DNA of 64,000 nt, taken from contig NZ_CP035494.1 of the NCBI RefSeq assembly GCF_004135285.1, positions 3,038,001-3,102,000 of the forward strand, given 5' to 3'. The DNA is from Microbacterium protaetiae. GTDB lineage: Bacteria > Actinomycetota > Actinomycetes > Actinomycetales > Microbacteriaceae. The notes beneath the pieces were generated by a model. It saw nothing but the letters and a program-made list of their open reading frames with translations. It had not been told where the DNA came from and made no database searches. Each line of letters begins with the position of its first letter. The first letter of the stretch is position 1. Shown here piece by piece: positions 31,441 through 40,228 of the stretch. The position numbers and the translations under genes are program-made.

Positions 31441-32631
31441 TCACGGCAGCGGGCCGACGTAGCGGCCGCGCGGGCGCAGCCGCATCGGCGGCTCGGCGTA
31501 TTCGGCCAGGCCATGCGCGACCCAACCGACGAGGCGGCCCAGGGCGAACACGGCCGTCCCCGCCCCCGGGGGCATCTGCGCACCGATGGTGAATGCGGCC
31601 AGTGCCAGGTCGAGATTCGGATGCAGCCCGGCACGCCGTACCAGCAGCGCAGTCAGCGTATCCACCGCATCGCGCAGCGGCTGTGTGTCCGACATGGCGT
31701 ACACGAGCGGCAGAAGTATCGCCGCGCGCGCATCGGTTGCCGAATACAACGGCTGGCCGAAGCCCGGCACCCCACGGCCGGTGCGTGCCACCGCCGTTGC
31801 CACGGCGGCTTCGGCATCGGTACCGCTCATGACGTCGAGAATGAGTTCGCGCGCCGCATCGCCGGCGGTTCCGTGCATCGGTGTGTCGAAAGCACCCAGA
31901 GCGGCCGACGCCATGGCGTAGGCCGAGCCGCGAGCGGAGGCCGCCATGCGTGCCGCCATCGTCGACACCGCCAGATCATGATCCACGCACACGACGAGAG
32001 CGGCCTCAAGTGCGCGGCGATCGGCGGGGTTCGCCTCGCGTGACGAGAGCGCACGCCAGAGGTCGGGAGCGTCGTGCTGCTCGTCGCCGAGGGCGTCGGG
32101 AAGGTTCACGAGCATGCGTGCGCCGGCCCGCCGCACGCTCCCGGAGCTCGCCTCGCCCCGCAGCGGATCGGTGGCAGCCAGCACGGCGACGCCGACGCGC
32201 AGCCTGTCGACGAACGAAGCTCCGGATGGCAGAGCGGCCACAGCACGAGCGATGGCGGCGCAGTCTCGCACATCGGCGACCGGCCACGGCTCGTTCATCC
32301 TCCACAACGCGCGCGCCACATCGGGCAGTGTCGCCGTGGCGGCAAGGCGGGCAGCATCCTCGCCGCGGAAGAAGAGCTCGTCGTCGAGGACCACGGCCAC
32401 ATCGGTGTCGATCACCATCAGCGGCGATCCGGCTGCGTGGACGGTGTCGGGCGCGCCGGTGCGACGTCGCCGAGCGGCGAACTGCTCGACTTCGATCGGA
32501 TCGAAGGTGGAGCCGCTCGTTGAGCGTTCACGGTTCAGAAGCCCGCGGGACACGTAGGCGTAGAGCGTGGCCGGCTTGATCCCGAGCCGGTGTGCGGTCT
32601 GCTCGGCGGTCAGACGTGGGGGGAGTGTCAT
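31441..32631 (-). CDS. Helix-turn-helix/citrate synthase-like fusion protein, probably degenerate
   Basis: A 396-residue protein. Residues 1-55 form a MerR/excisionase-type helix-turn-helix (LTAEQTAHRLGIKPATLYAY, then VSRGLLNRE). The rest is a citrate synthase-like domain ending in the family's RYVGPLP. The first catalytic His is kept (TPMHGTAGD) and the Asp is kept (NLDLALAAF), but the second His is Gln in VPGFGQPLYSATDARA, so normal condensation is doubtful. It may sense an acyl-CoA or oxoacid and control the divergent paralogue. A 13-nt palindrome lies right before its ATG. Fusions of this kind occur in other bacteria, mostly without a defined role. Confidence 0.8.
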   Translation of the reverse strand: MTLPPRLTAEQTAHRLGIKPATLYAYVSRGLLNRERSTSGSTFDPIEVEQFAARRRRTGAPDTVHAAGSPLMVIDTDVAVVLDDELFFRGEDAARLAATATLPDVARALWRMNEPWPVADVRDCAAIARAVAALPSGASFVDRLRVGVAVLAATDPLRGEASSGSVRRAGARMLVNLPDALGDEQHDAPDLWRALSSREANPADRRALEAALVVCVDHDLAVSTMAARMAASARGSAYAMASAALGAFDTPMHGTAGDAARELILDVMSGTDAEAAVATAVARTGRGVPGFGQPLYSATDARAAILLPLVYAMSDTQPLRDAVDTLTALLVRRAGLHPNLDLALAAFTIGAQMPPGAGTAVFALGRLVGWVAHGLAEYAEPPMRLRPRGRYVGPLP

Positions 32632-32632
32632 A

Positions 32633-32645
32633 TTGATCCGATCAA
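32633..32645. promoter_or_regulatory. Candidate operator TTGATCCGATCAA between the citrate synthase paralogues
   Basis: TTGATC-C-GATCAA is a perfect palindrome beginning one base upstream of the ATG of the HTH fusion gene, within an 84-base divergent region. A TTGACG (32648-32653) and a second GATC-centred motif (TCGATCATG) lie next to it. The position suits autoregulation and control of the divergent gene. Which protein binds is inference. Confidence 0.5.
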
Positions 32646-32715
32646 CATTGACGAAGTATCGATCATGTTCCGACACTGACGGTAGCGCACCGGCGCAAAG
32701 CGGAAGGAGAGGCTG

Positions 32716-33828
32716 ATGAATGAGACCGAACCCGTGCCTGTGATCGCACCCCGAGGCCTGGCCGGCGTGGTTGTGGCAGACACGGCGATCAGCGATGTTC
32801 GCGGTGCGGAGGGCGTGTTCCACTACCGCGGCCACAACGCCGTTTCGCTCGCCACCGACAGCACGTTCGAAGACGTCTGGCACCTGATGCTCTTCGGCAG
32901 TCTGCCCGACGCGCCCGCGCGCACAGCGTTCCTCAGCCAGATCTCGCGGATCTCGCACGGCGATGACCTGCAGACGGTGCTGGCCGCCGTGCTGCGCGCT
33001 GATCAGGACCCGATCTCGGTGCTGACGGCGGTGTGGCCGCTGCTGGCGAGCCGTCGCGGGATGGGCGCCTCGTACGGTCTCGGTGAGGCGCAGCGGCGGG
33101 ATGCCGCGCTCGAACTCGCTGCCATCGTGCCCACCGTGCTCGCGGGGTGCGCGGGTGCGCTGCCGGTGCCGTCGGGCCAAGGCCTCGTCGCCGACCATCT
33201 GACGGCGATGACAGGTCATGATCCGGATGCCTGGGCGCGACGGGCGCTCACGGCATATCTGATTCTGGTCATGGATCATGGCTTCAACGCCTCCACATTC
33301 ACCGCGCGGGTGATCGCGTCGACGGGCGCGGGCATGGCCGCGTGCCTCACCGGCGCGCTGGGCGCTTTGACCGGTCCCTTGCACGGTGGAGCTCCGGCGC
33401 GGGCGCTGGAAGCCCTGGACAGCTTCAGCGAGGTATCCGACATCGAGCCCTGGGTCCGTGCGGAGCTCGCGGCTGGGCGGCGGCTGATGGGATTCGGACA
33501 CGCCGTGTACCGCACGGTCGACCCGCGGTCGCAGCTGCTGCGGCGACTGGCTCTGGAGCAGGGTGGACCGCGCGTCGAGCTGGCGGTGGCCTATGAACGT
33601 GTCGCCGAGCGCGTACTCGCAGAACTCAAGCCCGGTCGGGCCCTGCATGCGAACGTCGAACTGTTCGCCGCGGTCGTGATGGAGCTGTGCGGCATCCCGC
33701 GTCGGTTCATGACGCCTACGTTCGCGATGGCCCGCGCCGTCGGGTGGAGCGCCCACGCCCTCGAGCAGGCGGCGGATCCGAAGATCATCCGGCCGGCGTC
33801 GCGTTACGTGGGGCCACCGCTGCGCTGA
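32716..33828 (+). CDS. Citrate synthase/2-methylcitrate synthase-like paralogue with Asp-to-Glu change
   Basis: A 370-residue citrate synthase-family protein. Both catalytic His motifs are present (GPLHGGAPA near residue 221 and MGFGHAVYRTVDPRS near 260), and the C-terminal RPASRYVGP is normal. The catalytic Asp position, NVDF in gltA, reads NVELF near residue 313, so Asp is replaced by Glu. In characterised citrate synthases this residue is the general base, so reduced or altered activity is likely. AAGGAGAGG precedes the ATG. No prpB or prpD gene is nearby, so a methylcitrate role has no support from context. Confidence 0.82.
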   Translation: MNETEPVPVIAPRGLAGVVVADTAISDVRGAEGVFHYRGHNAVSLATDSTFEDVWHLMLFGSLPDAPARTAFLSQISRISHGDDLQTVLAAVLRADQDPISVLTAVWPLLASRRGMGASYGLGEAQRRDAALELAAIVPTVLAGCAGALPVPSGQGLVADHLTAMTGHDPDAWARRALTAYLILVMDHGFNASTFTARVIASTGAGMAACLTGALGALTGPLHGGAPARALEALDSFSEVSDIEPWVRAELAAGRRLMGFGHAVYRTVDPRSQLLRRLALEQGGPRVELAVAYERVAERVLAELKPGRALHANVELFAAVVMELCGIPRRFMTPTFAMARAVGWSAHALEQAADPKIIRPASRYVGPPLR

Positions 33829-33838
33829 CCGGCGTGCG

Positions 33839-35248
33839 TCAGCTGCGCAGCCGCGCGACCCAGGCCTCGACCTCGTCGGCGGTGCGGGGCAGTGCCGCCG
33901 AGAGGTTCTCCACGCCAGAGGCCGTGACCAGCACGTCGTCTTCGATGCGCACGCCGATGCCCCGGTACTCCGCCGGCACGGTCTCGTCGTCGATCTGGAA
34001 GTACAGGCCCGGTTCGATGGTGAAGACCATGCCCGGTTCGAGGATGCCGTCGTAGTACATCTCCCGGCGCGCCTGCGCGCAGTCGTGCACGTCGATGCCG
34101 AGGTGATGTGAGGTCCCGTGCACCATGTAGCGGCGGTGCTGACCGCCGCGGTCGGCGTCGAGGGCTTCGTCGGCGCTGACCGGCAGCAGCCCCCACTCGG
34201 CCGTGCGTCGCGCGATCACGCCCATCGCCGTCTCGTGCACCGAGCGGAACGTCACGCCGGGCCGGGCGGCGGCGAATGCGGCATCGGCGGCCTCGCGCAC
34301 GGTCTCGTACACCTTGCGCTGGATCTCGCTGAAGGTGCCCGACACCGGGATGGTGCGGGTGATGTCGGCCGTGTACAGGCTGTCCATCTCGGCGCCGGCG
34401 TCGATGAGAATGAGGTCACCGGGCACCACGGCGCCGTCGTTGCGCGTCCAATGCAGGTAGCACGCGTGCGGGCCGGATGCGGCGATCGTGTCGTAGCCCT
34501 CCCAGTTGCCCTCGCTGCGGGCCCGGCGGTGGAAGACGCCCTCCACGATGCGCTCTCCCCGCGGGTGTTCGATGATCGCCGGCAACTCGCGCACGATGTC
34601 GTCGAATCCGTCGGCGGTGACGCGGATCGCCAGCCGCAGCTGTGCAAGCTCGTACTCGTCTTTCACGAGCCGCAGCTCTGAGACGGCACGCGTGAGGGCG
34701 GCGTCCTCGTCGACGACGAGGTCGTCATCGTGCTGTTCGAAGTCATCGATGTGCGCGGTGGCCAGTCCCAGGTCGGCCGAGACCCCGGCGGCGGAGGGAC
34801 GTGGCCCGATCCAGAACTCGCCGATGGTCGCATCCCCGTAGAACTCCGGCGTGGTGCGGTCGGCCCGTTCGCGGAAGTAGAGAGTGGCGGTGTGGCCGCC
34901 CTCGGTCGGGTCGAGCACGAGCACCGAACCCGGCTCGGCATCACTGCCCCAGCCGGTCAGATGCGAAAAGGCCGCGTGCGCGCGGAATGGATAGTCGGTG
35001 TCGTTGCTGCGCTGCTTGAGTTCGCCGGCGGGGACCACGAGCCGCTTGCCGGGGAACTGCGCCGAAAGCTTCGTACGCCGTGCCGCGGCGTACGGTGCCT
35101 GGTCTCGGGCCGGCGGTGCCGTCTCGGGCCGTGCCGCCCACCCGGTTGAGATCGTGTCGAGGAACCCCTGCGGGAACGGCTGCTTGCGGTTCTGCGTCGA
35201 GTCAGTGGCCGCCGCGGTGGCGGTGGTGGTCTCGCCTGTGCTGCTCAT
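33839..35248 (-). CDS. pepP: Xaa-Pro aminopeptidase family protein (M24B)
   Basis: A 469-residue cytosolic metallopeptidase removing N-terminal residues before proline. The two-metal site is complete: ILIDAGAEMDSLYTADITRT supplies two Asp near residues 280-295, HGTSHHLGIDVHD the His near 370, IEPGLY a Glu, and GVRIEDDVLV a Glu near 440. The N-terminal creatinase-like domain (50-220) is normal for aminopeptidase P. On the minus strand GACACT lies six bases before the ATG with no strong ribosome site. It is convergent with the citrate synthase paralogue. Confidence 0.93.
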   Translation of the reverse strand: MSSTGETTTATAAATDSTQNRKQPFPQGFLDTISTGWAARPETAPPARDQAPYAAARRTKLSAQFPGKRLVVPAGELKQRSNDTDYPFRAHAAFSHLTGWGSDAEPGSVLVLDPTEGGHTATLYFRERADRTTPEFYGDATIGEFWIGPRPSAAGVSADLGLATAHIDDFEQHDDDLVVDEDAALTRAVSELRLVKDEYELAQLRLAIRVTADGFDDIVRELPAIIEHPRGERIVEGVFHRRARSEGNWEGYDTIAASGPHACYLHWTRNDGAVVPGDLILIDAGAEMDSLYTADITRTIPVSGTFSEIQRKVYETVREAADAAFAAARPGVTFRSVHETAMGVIARRTAEWGLLPVSADEALDADRGGQHRRYMVHGTSHHLGIDVHDCAQARREMYYDGILEPGMVFTIEPGLYFQIDDETVPAEYRGIGVRIEDDVLVTASGVENLSAALPRTADEVEAWVARLRS

Positions 35249-35305
35249 GCTTCCAGTGTCGCACGTCGTGCATGCGCGGACCCCGGATCGGCGAGCGCGG
35301 CAGGG

Positions 35306-35806
35306 CTACGCCCGTGCGATGCGCTCGGCCTCTCGGGCAGCGACGATCTTGCGCAGCCCCGAGCTGGAGAACCGGTGATCTCGGCCGTTGAAGTACAGTT
35401 CGATGCCGCGTTGCTCGCAGTACGCACGGCCGGTGAAGTCACGGTCGCGGTACTCGTCGCCGACGATGCGCACGTCGAGCTTGAACGAGCGGAGGATGTC
35501 TTCGAGGTCTTGCTCGGTCGAGTAGGGCACTATCTCATCGACATATTGGCAGCCACGCAGCTGGATGTAGCGCTCGACGACGGTCTGGGTCGGTGCGTTC
35601 TTCTCCGGCCGATCGATCGTCGGGTCCATCTGGAGCCCGCAGATCAGGTAGTCGCACTGCCGCTTGGCTTCGGCCAGCATCATGATGTGACCGGCGTGCA
35701 GCAGGTCGAAAGTGGAGAAAGTGATCCCCACTCGCGGACCGGGGTTGAAATCCTGCGGCTTCTTCACGTCAGCGGACGTCGTCGCATCTTCTCGGTGATC
35801 AGGCAC
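35306..35806 (-). CDS. Cytidylyltransferase-like protein (glycerol-3-phosphate cytidylyltransferase type)
   Basis: A 166-residue nucleotidyltransferase-fold protein. VGITFSTFDLLHAGHIMMLA carries the HAGH (HxGH) nucleotide motif near residue 39. The second motif, RTxGISTT in TagD, is HRFSSSGLRK here. CTP:glycerol-3-phosphate cytidylyltransferase is the closest match by layout and would supply CDP-glycerol, which fits the glycerophosphotransferase at the right edge. The degenerate second motif leaves the substrate open. GTG 35806 follows TAAAGT by six bases on the minus strand, so the mRNA is probably leaderless. Confidence 0.75.
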   Translation of the reverse strand: MPDHREDATTSADVKKPQDFNPGPRVGITFSTFDLLHAGHIMMLAEAKRQCDYLICGLQMDPTIDRPEKNAPTQTVVERYIQLRGCQYVDEIVPYSTEQDLEDILRSFKLDVRIVGDEYRDRDFTGRAYCEQRGIELYFNGRDHRFSSSGLRKIVAAREAERIARA

Positions 35807-35852
35807 GTGAGAACTTTATCGGCCGCCACAGACACTGCGCGCCGTGATGACC

Positions 35853-36872
35853 TCACTTCGCCCGGTCAAGCTGCACCACGAGCGGTCGGTGGTCGCTGCC
35901 ACTGCCGTCGAGCGAGGTCAGCACCACCGAGCCGGTCGGGATCCAGGCATCCGTGGCCATCACGTGGTCGATGGGGGCACCCAACAGCGCGGGCATGTCG
36001 GTCGGCCACGTTCCCACGCCCCCGGTCCCCGTCGCCGAGGCGGCGTCGTGACAGCGGCCCATCGTGGCCCCGTCCACGCCGAGGGCTGCCATGTGGTCGA
36101 TGCCGGCGTTGAAGTCCCCGGCCATGATCACGTTGTCTGCTGCGCACTGATTCGCGATCCAGCGCAGGTCGTTCTCCCAGCTGGCCATGTACGACTGGCG
36201 CGGTGCCACGGCGTGGGCGGCCACGATGATCGGCCCGTCGCCGTCGACGGGCATGGCCACCGCTGAGGGCACCGTCGATGTGTTCGTGGTGCCGTCTGAG
36301 GTGGACTCGACCACGGAATAGTCGCCGAGGTCGGGCGAGATGAGCACCGTCGTCGAACTGGCATCCCAACCGTGCTCGCCGTACTGGGTGTGGTAGGCCC
36401 ACATGCGATGACCGAGCCCGCGCATCGCGATGGCCACCTTCTCGCCGGTGTCGATGGTGGTCTCGGGAAGTGTCACGATGTCGGCGTCCATGGCCACGGC
36501 CGTGCGAGCGATGGTGTCGGGGTCGGTGGCCGAGCCCGCGGTGTTCCACGTCATGACGCGCAGGCTCTGGGAGGTCTTGGCGGGCAGGGCATCGTTTCCC
36601 AGCCCGCGGGAGGCGATGATCCCCGCATTGGCCGCTCCTGCCAGCACGGCGATGAGAGCGATGGATGCCGCGAACCCGCGCAGCGGCCGGATAAGCATGA
36701 GAAGCAGCATGACCACCAGCACCGCCGCGCAGGCCAGCACGATGATCCCGCGGAAAGCCACGAGCTGTGCGATCGGCCAGGTCCGTTCGAGGTGGAAGAA
36801 CTGCGGCCAGCTCAGGATGGCTGCGCCGATGGCGCACAGCACCGTCACCAGGATCCCGAGAAGGCGAAGCAC
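35853..36872 (-). CDS. Membrane-anchored endonuclease/exonuclease/phosphatase (EEP) family protein
   Basis: A 339-residue protein with three N-terminal membrane helices (about residues 1-20, 38-62, 68-92), followed by a catalytic EEP domain facing outside. Motifs include MTWNTAGSATDPD near 107, VTLPETTID (Glu) near 135, AGDFNAGIDHM near 250 and GSDHRPLVVQL at the C-terminus with the catalytic His. Family members cleave phosphodiesters or phosphomonoesters of nucleic acids or lipids. On the minus strand TAGAGT ends six bases before the GTG start, a leaderless layout. Confidence 0.85.
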   Translation of the reverse strand: MLRLLGILVTVLCAIGAAILSWPQFFHLERTWPIAQLVAFRGIIVLACAAVLVVMLLLMLIRPLRGFAASIALIAVLAGAANAGIIASRGLGNDALPAKTSQSLRVMTWNTAGSATDPDTIARTAVAMDADIVTLPETTIDTGEKVAIAMRGLGHRMWAYHTQYGEHGWDASSTTVLISPDLGDYSVVESTSDGTTNTSTVPSAVAMPVDGDGPIIVAAHAVAPRQSYMASWENDLRWIANQCAADNVIMAGDFNAGIDHMAALGVDGATMGRCHDAASATGTGGVGTWPTDMPALLGAPIDHVMATDAWIPTGSVVLTSLDGSGSDHRPLVVQLDRAK

Positions 36873-36936
36873 GAGGTGACTCTAGGTCAGCAGCCTGTGA
36901 GATCGACGCACGGGGCGCCCGCGCTACCCTCGGATC

Positions 36937-37797
36937 ATGGCCGCCCACCAGTTTCGGGGTCCGAGTGATCTGCACCTGCACTCGGAGCGCTCCGACGGCA
37001 CCCAAACACCGGCAGAGGTGATGCGATCCGCGCACGAGCACGGAGTGCGCACCGCGGCACTGACCGATCATGACACGACCGACGGGTGGGCCGAGGCCGC
37101 CACGGCGGCGACATCGCTGGGTATGACGTTCCTGCCGGGCATGGAGATGTCGGCGCGCTATCACGGGCGCAGCGTGCACGTGCTCGCGTATCTCATCGAT
37201 CCTGATGACGCACCGCTGCGGGCCGAGGTCACGCGGGTGCGATCCTCGCGTCTGGATCGGGCGCGCACGATGGCGGATCGGATCGCGCGCGATTACGACC
37301 TCAGCTGGCCCGACATCCTCGCGCATACCCGCGACGGCGCAACCGTGGGTCGTCCGCACATCGCCGATGCGCTGGTGGCCAAGGGCCACGTGCGCGATCG
37401 CACCGAGGCCTTCTCGGGCATCCTCAATCCACGCGGCGACTACTACGTCGCTCTGTACGCCCCCGATCCGGTCACCGCGGTGCGTCTCGTGGTCGGGGCC
37501 GGGGGAGTGCCGATCGTGGCGCACCCCGCCGGTCGTGCGGGGGTGCTGCCCGATGACGTTCTGCGAAGGATGCTGGATGCGGGATTGGCCGGCTTCGAGC
37601 TCGCCCACCGCGAGAACAGGGCGGAGGGGGTGCGCACACTGCGGCGACTTGTCGACGAGCGCGCTCTGATCGTCACCGGCTCAAGCGACTATCACGGCGC
37701 GGGCAAGCCGAACCTGCCCGGCGAGAACACCACGAGCGACGACATGGTGCAGCGCATCATCGACACCGCGTCGGGGACGGCCCCGATCTACAGCTAA
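36937..37797 (+). CDS. PHP domain phosphoesterase (YciV/3',5'-nucleoside bisphosphate phosphatase type)
   Basis: A 286-residue metal-dependent phosphoesterase. SDLHLHSERSDGT near residue 9 gives the HxH motif, ALTDHDT near 43 the second metal site, PGMEMSA near 69, and SSDYHG near 247 the final His. This layout matches YciV-type enzymes acting on 3',5'-bisphosphate nucleotides and short RNA 5' ends. The ATG follows TACCCT (36925-36930) by six bases, again without a ribosome site. A hairpin follows the stop. Confidence 0.87.
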   Translation: MAAHQFRGPSDLHLHSERSDGTQTPAEVMRSAHEHGVRTAALTDHDTTDGWAEAATAATSLGMTFLPGMEMSARYHGRSVHVLAYLIDPDDAPLRAEVTRVRSSRLDRARTMADRIARDYDLSWPDILAHTRDGATVGRPHIADALVAKGHVRDRTEAFSGILNPRGDYYVALYAPDPVTAVRLVVGAGGVPIVAHPAGRAGVLPDDVLRRMLDAGLAGFELAHRENRAEGVRTLRRLVDERALIVTGSSDYHGAGKPNLPGENTTSDDMVQRIIDTASGTAPIYS

Positions 37798-37798
37798 A

Positions 37799-37818
37799 GC
37801 CCGCCGGCGACGGCGGGC
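37799..37818. terminator. Short GC hairpin between convergent genes
   Basis: GCCCGCCG-GCGA-CGGCGGGC is a perfect 8-bp stem located 2 bases after the PHP gene stop and 8 bases before the helicase stop on the other strand. It probably ends both transcripts. There is no T-run. Confidence 0.7.
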
Positions 37819-37826
37819 GTCAGGCC

Positions 37827-39329
37827 TCAGGCACCGGGTGTCGGTGAACCGGCGCCCGAACGGCGCCGCCGACGCCGACGCCGGGCAGCAGCCGGCTTGC
37901 CGTCGTGATGCTCCTTGCCCGCACCGTCGTGCGTGCCGGCGCCGTCACCGGTCACGTCCTCCGACGCTGCGGAGGACTCTTCGGCCGGGTTGGCTTCGCC
38001 CTGCTCGAACGTAGAGCCGACGCGGTCCTGCTCGTCGGCTCGGCGCCGGCGGCGACGACGCTTCGTGCCCGCCTCGCCCTCGGCTGCGGCATCCGTCGCC
38101 CGTGCCGGGGTCTTCTGCGTCTTCACCGACTGCGTGCGCGGCGCCGTCGCTATGCGGCCCTTGGTGCCCTCGGGGATGTCGAGCTCTTCGTACAGGTGCG
38201 GACTGGACGAATACGTCTCCATCGGCTCCGGCTTGCCGAACTCCAGCGCCCGGTTGATGAGGGCCCACTTGTGCAGGTCTTCCCAGTCGACGAAGGTCAC
38301 CGCGATGCCTGTCTTGCCTGCACGGCCGGTGCGTCCGACCCGGTGCAGGTACGCCTTTTCATCGTCGGGCACGGTGTGGTTGATGACGTGCGTGACGTCA
38401 TCGACGTCGATGCCCCGCGCGGCGACCTCCGTGGCGATCAGTACGTCGCGCTTGCCTGCTTTGAACGCCGCCATGGAGCGCTCCCGCGCCTCTTGGCTCA
38501 TGTCGCCGTGCACGGCGCCCGCGTTGAAGCCGCGGTCGCTCAACTCGTCGACGAGCTTCTGAGCGGCGCGCTTCGTGCGCGTGAACACGACGGTCTTGCC
38601 GCGGTCGCGGGCCTGCAGGATGCGTGCGATGACCTCGTCCTTGTCCAGCGCGTGGGCGCGGTAGACGAGGTGGCGGATGTTCGCCTGCGCAATGCCCTCG
38701 TCGGGGTCGGAGGCGCGGATGTGGATCGGGCTCGACATGAACCGGCGGGCCAGGGCGACGATCGGGCCGGGCATGGTGGCCGAGAACAACTGCGTGTGAC
38801 GGACCGCCGGAACCTTCTGGAAGATCTTCTCGATGTCGGGGAGGAAGCCAAGGTCGAGCATCTTGTCGGCCTCATCGAGCACGACCTCGTGCGCGTTCGA
38901 CAGGTCGAGCAGACGCTGCCCGGCCAGGTCGATGAGTCGCCCGGGGGTGCCCACGACGATCTGTGCGCCCGCGCGCAGCTGCTCGATCTGTCCCTCGTAG
39001 GCTTTGCCGCCGTAGATGGCCACGACGCTGGTGGCGCGGTTGGAAGTGAGCATGTCGATGTCTTCGTACACCTGCACCGCGAGTTCACGAGTGGGCACCA
39101 CGATCAGCGCCTTCACCCCCGGCTCGGGATCGAGACCGAGACGCTGGACGACGGGGATGCCGAAGCCGAAGGTCTTTCCGGTGCCGGTCTTGGCCTGGCC
39201 GATGATGTCCTGGCCCGGAAGGCTCAGGGGGATGGTCTGCTCCTGGATGGGGAACGAGTCGATGATGCCGCGTGCGGACAGCGCCTGAACGATGTCCTGT
39301 TCCACGCCGAGGTCGGCGAAAGTCGTCAC
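37827..39329 (-). CDS. DEAD-box ATP-dependent RNA helicase (RhlE/CshA type)
   Basis: A 500-residue RNA helicase. It has the Q motif FPIQEQTIPL, Walker A AKTGTGKT near residue 43, PTRELAVQV, the box VLDEADKMLDLGF near 150, FSATMP near 187, and the C-terminal HRVGRTGRAGKTG motif VI near 330. The last 110 residues are low complexity with arginine clusters (KRRRRRRR), an RNA-binding tail. These enzymes unwind structured RNA in ribosome assembly, decay and cold response. Upstream lies a ~110-base leader with a hairpin. The start is GTG. The divergent neighbour is the MiaE-like gene. Confidence 0.94.
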   Translation of the reverse strand: MTTFADLGVEQDIVQALSARGIIDSFPIQEQTIPLSLPGQDIIGQAKTGTGKTFGFGIPVVQRLGLDPEPGVKALIVVPTRELAVQVYEDIDMLTSNRATSVVAIYGGKAYEGQIEQLRAGAQIVVGTPGRLIDLAGQRLLDLSNAHEVVLDEADKMLDLGFLPDIEKIFQKVPAVRHTQLFSATMPGPIVALARRFMSSPIHIRASDPDEGIAQANIRHLVYRAHALDKDEVIARILQARDRGKTVVFTRTKRAAQKLVDELSDRGFNAGAVHGDMSQEARERSMAAFKAGKRDVLIATEVAARGIDVDDVTHVINHTVPDDEKAYLHRVGRTGRAGKTGIAVTFVDWEDLHKWALINRALEFGKPEPMETYSSSPHLYEELDIPEGTKGRIATAPRTQSVKTQKTPARATDAAAEGEAGTKRRRRRRRADEQDRVGSTFEQGEANPAEESSAASEDVTGDGAGTHDGAGKEHHDGKPAAARRRRRRRRSGAGSPTPGA

Positions 39330-39448
39330 GATAGATGTGCCTGTCTGATGTCAGAGGCGGTTCGGAACCGCCGTGCGAAAAGGTCCACGCCCTTTCGTCG
39401 TCAGCCAGGCGCGGGGTCCCGATCCGTCGCCGGGACGGCACGAGTCTA
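39330..39448 (-). promoter_or_regulatory. Helicase promoter and structured leader
   Basis: On the minus strand a TAGACT -10 (39443-39448) would start transcription near 39436 and leave a leader of about 105 bases. Within it GGCGGTT-CCG-AACCGCC (39356-39372) is a 7-bp hairpin. Long structured leaders are common for RNA helicases that regulate their own synthesis; that role is inference here. Confidence 0.45.
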
Positions 39449-39505
39449 CCCGAGGGGGTCTTGACGACTCCCGGGCACGCCGCGCAGGGCCGTAGGCTGT
39501 AACGC

Positions 39506-40219
39506 GTGTTCGGGTGGTTCAGAGGTCGCCGGCCTGCGGCGCGGGTGCTGCGTCTGCGCTCGCGTGGCGAGCAGGGCGATGCCATTCGCGTCGCCTTCGA
39601 GGCGTTGGCGCCCGATGCGGACACCTTCCTCGGGCAGGCTGCCTATCTGCAGCTGGGCGTCTTCGAGACGCTGAGCGAACTGATCACCGCGACGCCCGAT
39701 CTCGCCCACAAAGAAGCGTTGTCGAAGGCCGCCGGTGCGGCGCTGACCAAGCATCGGGAGATCGTCGCACTGATCCGTGAGCGCGAGGGAGATCCCACCG
39801 CGCTCATGCTGCCGTTCCGTGAGCCGCTGGACGCCTTCCGTGCGGCCACGCACGGCGTGCGCCGGCACGAGACGATGCTGTCGGTGCACATCACGGCAGG
39901 GATGCTCGACGATTTCTACGACGCCCTCTCGCACAGTTACGGCGAGACCGGCGCGCGGGTGGCGCGCATCCTTCAAGCCGACGATGATCGGCAGGCCATC
40001 GTCGACCTCGTCGCCGAGGCCATCGCCGACGATGACGAGTTGCGCTCGCTGTTGGCGATGTGGGGGAGGCGCCTGGTCGGTGACACCATCCTGATCGCGC
40101 GGGCAGCCCTGCGCGAGCGGATGCTGGACGCGGCGGCGTCCGAGCAGGTCGAGCCGGTCTTCACCGAGCTGCTGGCCGCGCACGCGCGTCGTATGCAGGC
40201 GATGGGACTGACCGCCTGA
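39506..40219 (+). CDS. Ferritin-like (MiaE-like) conserved actinobacterial protein
   Basis: A 237-residue, all-helical protein of the ferritin-like fold family placed near tRNA hydroxylase MiaE. Candidate iron ligands are the Glu in YLQLGVFETLSEL near residue 53, the KHREIVALI helix near 90 and Glu/His residues later. I cannot confirm a full di-iron site. The gene's position between the DEAD helicase and DUF3107 is conserved in mycobacteria. TAGGCT (39493-39498) ends seven bases before the GTG, so it is leaderless. The true substrate is unknown. Confidence 0.75.
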   Translation: MFGWFRGRRPAARVLRLRSRGEQGDAIRVAFEALAPDADTFLGQAAYLQLGVFETLSELITATPDLAHKEALSKAAGAALTKHREIVALIREREGDPTALMLPFREPLDAFRAATHGVRRHETMLSVHITAGMLDDFYDALSHSYGETGARVARILQADDDRQAIVDLVAEAIADDDELRSLLAMWGRRLVGDTILIARAALRERMLDAAASEQVEPVFTELLAAHARRMQAMGLTA

Positions 40220-40228
40220 GGCGGCCCG

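Noticed and set aside
32716..33828. 2-methylcitrate synthase of the propionate pathway
   Set aside because: No prpB, prpD or acnD gene is nearby and the catalytic Asp is changed, so I keep a neutral family name.
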